Both the position numbers and the translations under genes were made by a program. From an uncultured Oscillospiraceae bacterium (lineage in GTDB: Bacteria; Bacillota; Clostridia; Oscillospirales; Oscillospiraceae), in assembly GCA_910579595.1 (NCBI GenBank), contig CAJTVM010000010.1, positions 1-48,389 on the forward strand: a DNA stretch of 48,389 nt, read 5' to 3'. The notes under the pieces are model-generated. The model was not told the origin of the DNA and made no database searches. It worked only from the letters and a program-made list of their open reading frames with translations. Of the stretch, positions 47,389-48,389 are shown in pieces (position 1 is the first letter of the stretch; every line of letters begins with the position of its first letter).

Positions 47389-48309
47389 TCAAATGCAGTC
47401 CGCAGCCTTCGCCCTGGATATTCCCAGTGTTGAAACCCGGCTTTGGCAAGCTTCATTTGATCTATGCGGAACGCGCTGAAATGCTTTTGCCCCTTCCTTG
47501 GGATAGTATTCTTTTAGAATGGCATCTTCCTCCGCAGACCATTGTATGCCTACTCGATTAAGTTTCAGTGTTTTTGCCCTGCTGAAACAGGCGGATCGAG
47601 AACGTCCGGGTAAAAGTGCCGAAACATTAGCTCCCATCTTCGCATAGTTTTGCTTTAGAATACGATCTTCTTTGTCGCTCCATCGCTTGTCCTTCGCCTC
47701 TATCCCCAGCGAAGCGGCCATCTTGACACAGGCTGTTGAGGTCCTGTTTGGTAAAAGAGTATATGTCTTCGCCCGCATTTGAGGATAGTTAGTCCGCAAA
47801 ATTTCCAATTCTTCCGGGGACCATGCGCGCGCAGTTCTCTGTTTGCTGATTCTCTGAGGTCGATAAGTGAGGCCCCGTAGCGCCGCTTTCTTTTGACACG
47901 AGTTGACTGTTCGACCAGGGAGCATTTCAACTACCTTTGGTCCTATTTCCGGATAAAATTCGTCCAATACTGAAAGTTCGTCTGGAGACCACGGGCGGCG
48001 GTTATTATCATATGTGAGTTGCAGTTCACCAGCCCGCTTGACGCAGGCTGTCTCAGAGCGCCTCCCCAGAAAAAGTCTGGATACGCTCTTTCCCATATCA
48101 GGATAGTGAAGCCGGAGCAGTTCATCTTCTTCCGATGTCCAATGCGATGGTGAGCGAAGCTTCAAAATACACACTTGACGATAAATGCTTTCTTGGTTTC
48201 TTCCCGGCAAGAAATCGACAACATCAGGTCCGATCAGCGGATAATATTTCCTGAGAATGTCAAGCTCTTTTTGAGTCCATTGCTTTTGGTTCTGCCTGGT
48301 TAACTTCAA
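47389..48309 (-). CDS. Six-repeat Myb/SANT-like DNA-binding protein
   Basis: 306 residues made of six units of about 48 residues, each of the form W(S/T)xxExxILxxxYPxxG ... LPxRS..AC..RAxxLxL, for example WSPEELEILRTNYPQMRAKT and WSAEEDAILKEYYPKEGAKA. The spaced Trp/aromatic residues and helices are those of Myb/SANT-type DNA-binding folds. The TTG start at 48309 lacks a ribosome site. Upstream, an ATG at 48358 with CGGAG before it reads only 15 residues, while the neighbouring frame gives ACRAKAIELKL, the end of a further repeat; so the true N-terminus seems frameshifted. Such arrays may bind DNA over a long stretch. Confidence 0.8.
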   Translation of the reverse strand: MKLTRQNQKQWTQKELDILRKYYPLIGPDVVDFLPGRNQESIYRQVCILKLRSPSHWTSEEDELLRLHYPDMGKSVSRLFLGRRSETACVKRAGELQLTYDNNRRPWSPDELSVLDEFYPEIGPKVVEMLPGRTVNSCQKKAALRGLTYRPQRISKQRTARAWSPEELEILRTNYPQMRAKTYTLLPNRTSTACVKMAASLGIEAKDKRWSDKEDRILKQNYAKMGANVSALLPGRSRSACFSRAKTLKLNRVGIQWSAEEDAILKEYYPKEGAKAFQRVPHRSNEACQSRVSTLGISRAKAADCI

Positions 48310-48389
48310 TTCAATTGCTTTTGCGCGGCAGGCATATCCATTCTGTTTGTTGTTTCATAAGCACTCCGATATAAATTTTTCAAGCATTG

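Noticed and set aside
47126..47449. Minus-strand frame of 107 codons downstream of the Myb-like gene
   Set aside because: It runs through the hairpin at 47138-47169 and overlaps the end of the Myb-like gene; the middle part looks somewhat protein-like, so a decayed 3' part cannot be excluded, but nothing supports a gene.

Overview
Organism and overall nature: the window looks like DNA of a G+C-rich, low-oxygen gut Clostridia (Oscillospiraceae-like; inferred from gene families, not proven). Reasons: strong AGGAGG-type ribosome sites with frequent TTG starts, Cna-B/LPxTG surface protein plus sortase, PadR regulator, RepA_N-type initiator, large serine recombinases in a row, and a Gram-positive conjugation operon of the kind carried by clostridial integrative and conjugative elements (ICEs). 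No rRNA, tRNA or CRISPR array was seen, and no relaxase lies inside the window. Layout: (1) 1-6.7 kb is the 3' part of a giant RHS/YD-repeat protein with an AT-rich variable C-terminal tip, followed by a small membrane protein that could be its immunity partner. (2) 6.8-11 kb is an ICE end module: hairpin leader, short sigma-70-like factor, a roughly 470-bp gene-free stretch full of perfect hairpins ending in a strong terminator (candidate structured RNA), a tiny SHOCT-like protein and three serine recombinase genes in a row. The third is cut off after its catalytic N-terminus near 10.9 kb, which marks a junction between two mobile units. (3) 11-14 kb holds minus-strand genes (a NYN-domain nuclease-like protein and an unrecognised protein), each followed by the same GC-rich hairpin, and a plus-strand SEC-C protein. 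(4) 14-16.4 kb is a plasmid-like replication module: RepA_N initiator with iteron-like repeats inside its own gene, a radical SAM protein and an ArpU/sigma-like protein, all overlapping. (5) 16.5-20 kb is a compact minus-strand cargo operon: PadR repressor, alpha/beta hydrolase, a flavodoxin-like/SCP2-like/membrane fusion protein and a small membrane protein, driven from a consensus promoter with a palindrome in its spacer. (6) 20.2-42.3 kb is the conjugation operon: VirB2-like pilin, VirB6/TrbL-like protein, a signal-peptide membrane protein, VirB4 ATPase with a PrgI-like N-terminus, several mobile-element-specific proteins, VirD4 coupling protein, an S1-like protein, a membrane-anchored exported protein, a sortase, a CHAP-like secreted peptidase and a 2420-residue adhesin with a thioester-like head, 20 Cna-B-like repeats and an LPKTG motif at the extreme C-terminus. 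(7) 42.4-45.7 kb is minus-strand cargo (DUF4160-like pair, MmcQ/YjbR protein, GNAT acetyltransferase) hit by a 1481-bp IS4-family element whose 22-bp inverted repeats and 11-bp target duplication are readable and which cut off the end of the acetyltransferase gene. (8) 45.8-47.1 kb resumes the conjugation functions with a membrane-anchored C39-like peptidase, and the window closes with a minus-strand protein made of six Myb/SANT-like repeats. How the parts work together (inference): RepA and its in-gene repeats would replicate the circular element, VirB4/VirD4/TrbL-like proteins build the transfer channel, the wall peptidases open the peptidoglycan, the sortase/Cna-B protein mediates cell contact, and the recombinases move the element. 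The PadR operon, the RHS toxin and the NYN genes are cargo or competition/defence functions. The least ordinary items are the tail-less LPKTG substrate paired with a sortase that carries a cleavable-looking signal peptide, the recombinase-linked structured region, the twin-hairpin leaders in front of separate operons, and the PadR-controlled redox/lipid-binding/membrane fusion.
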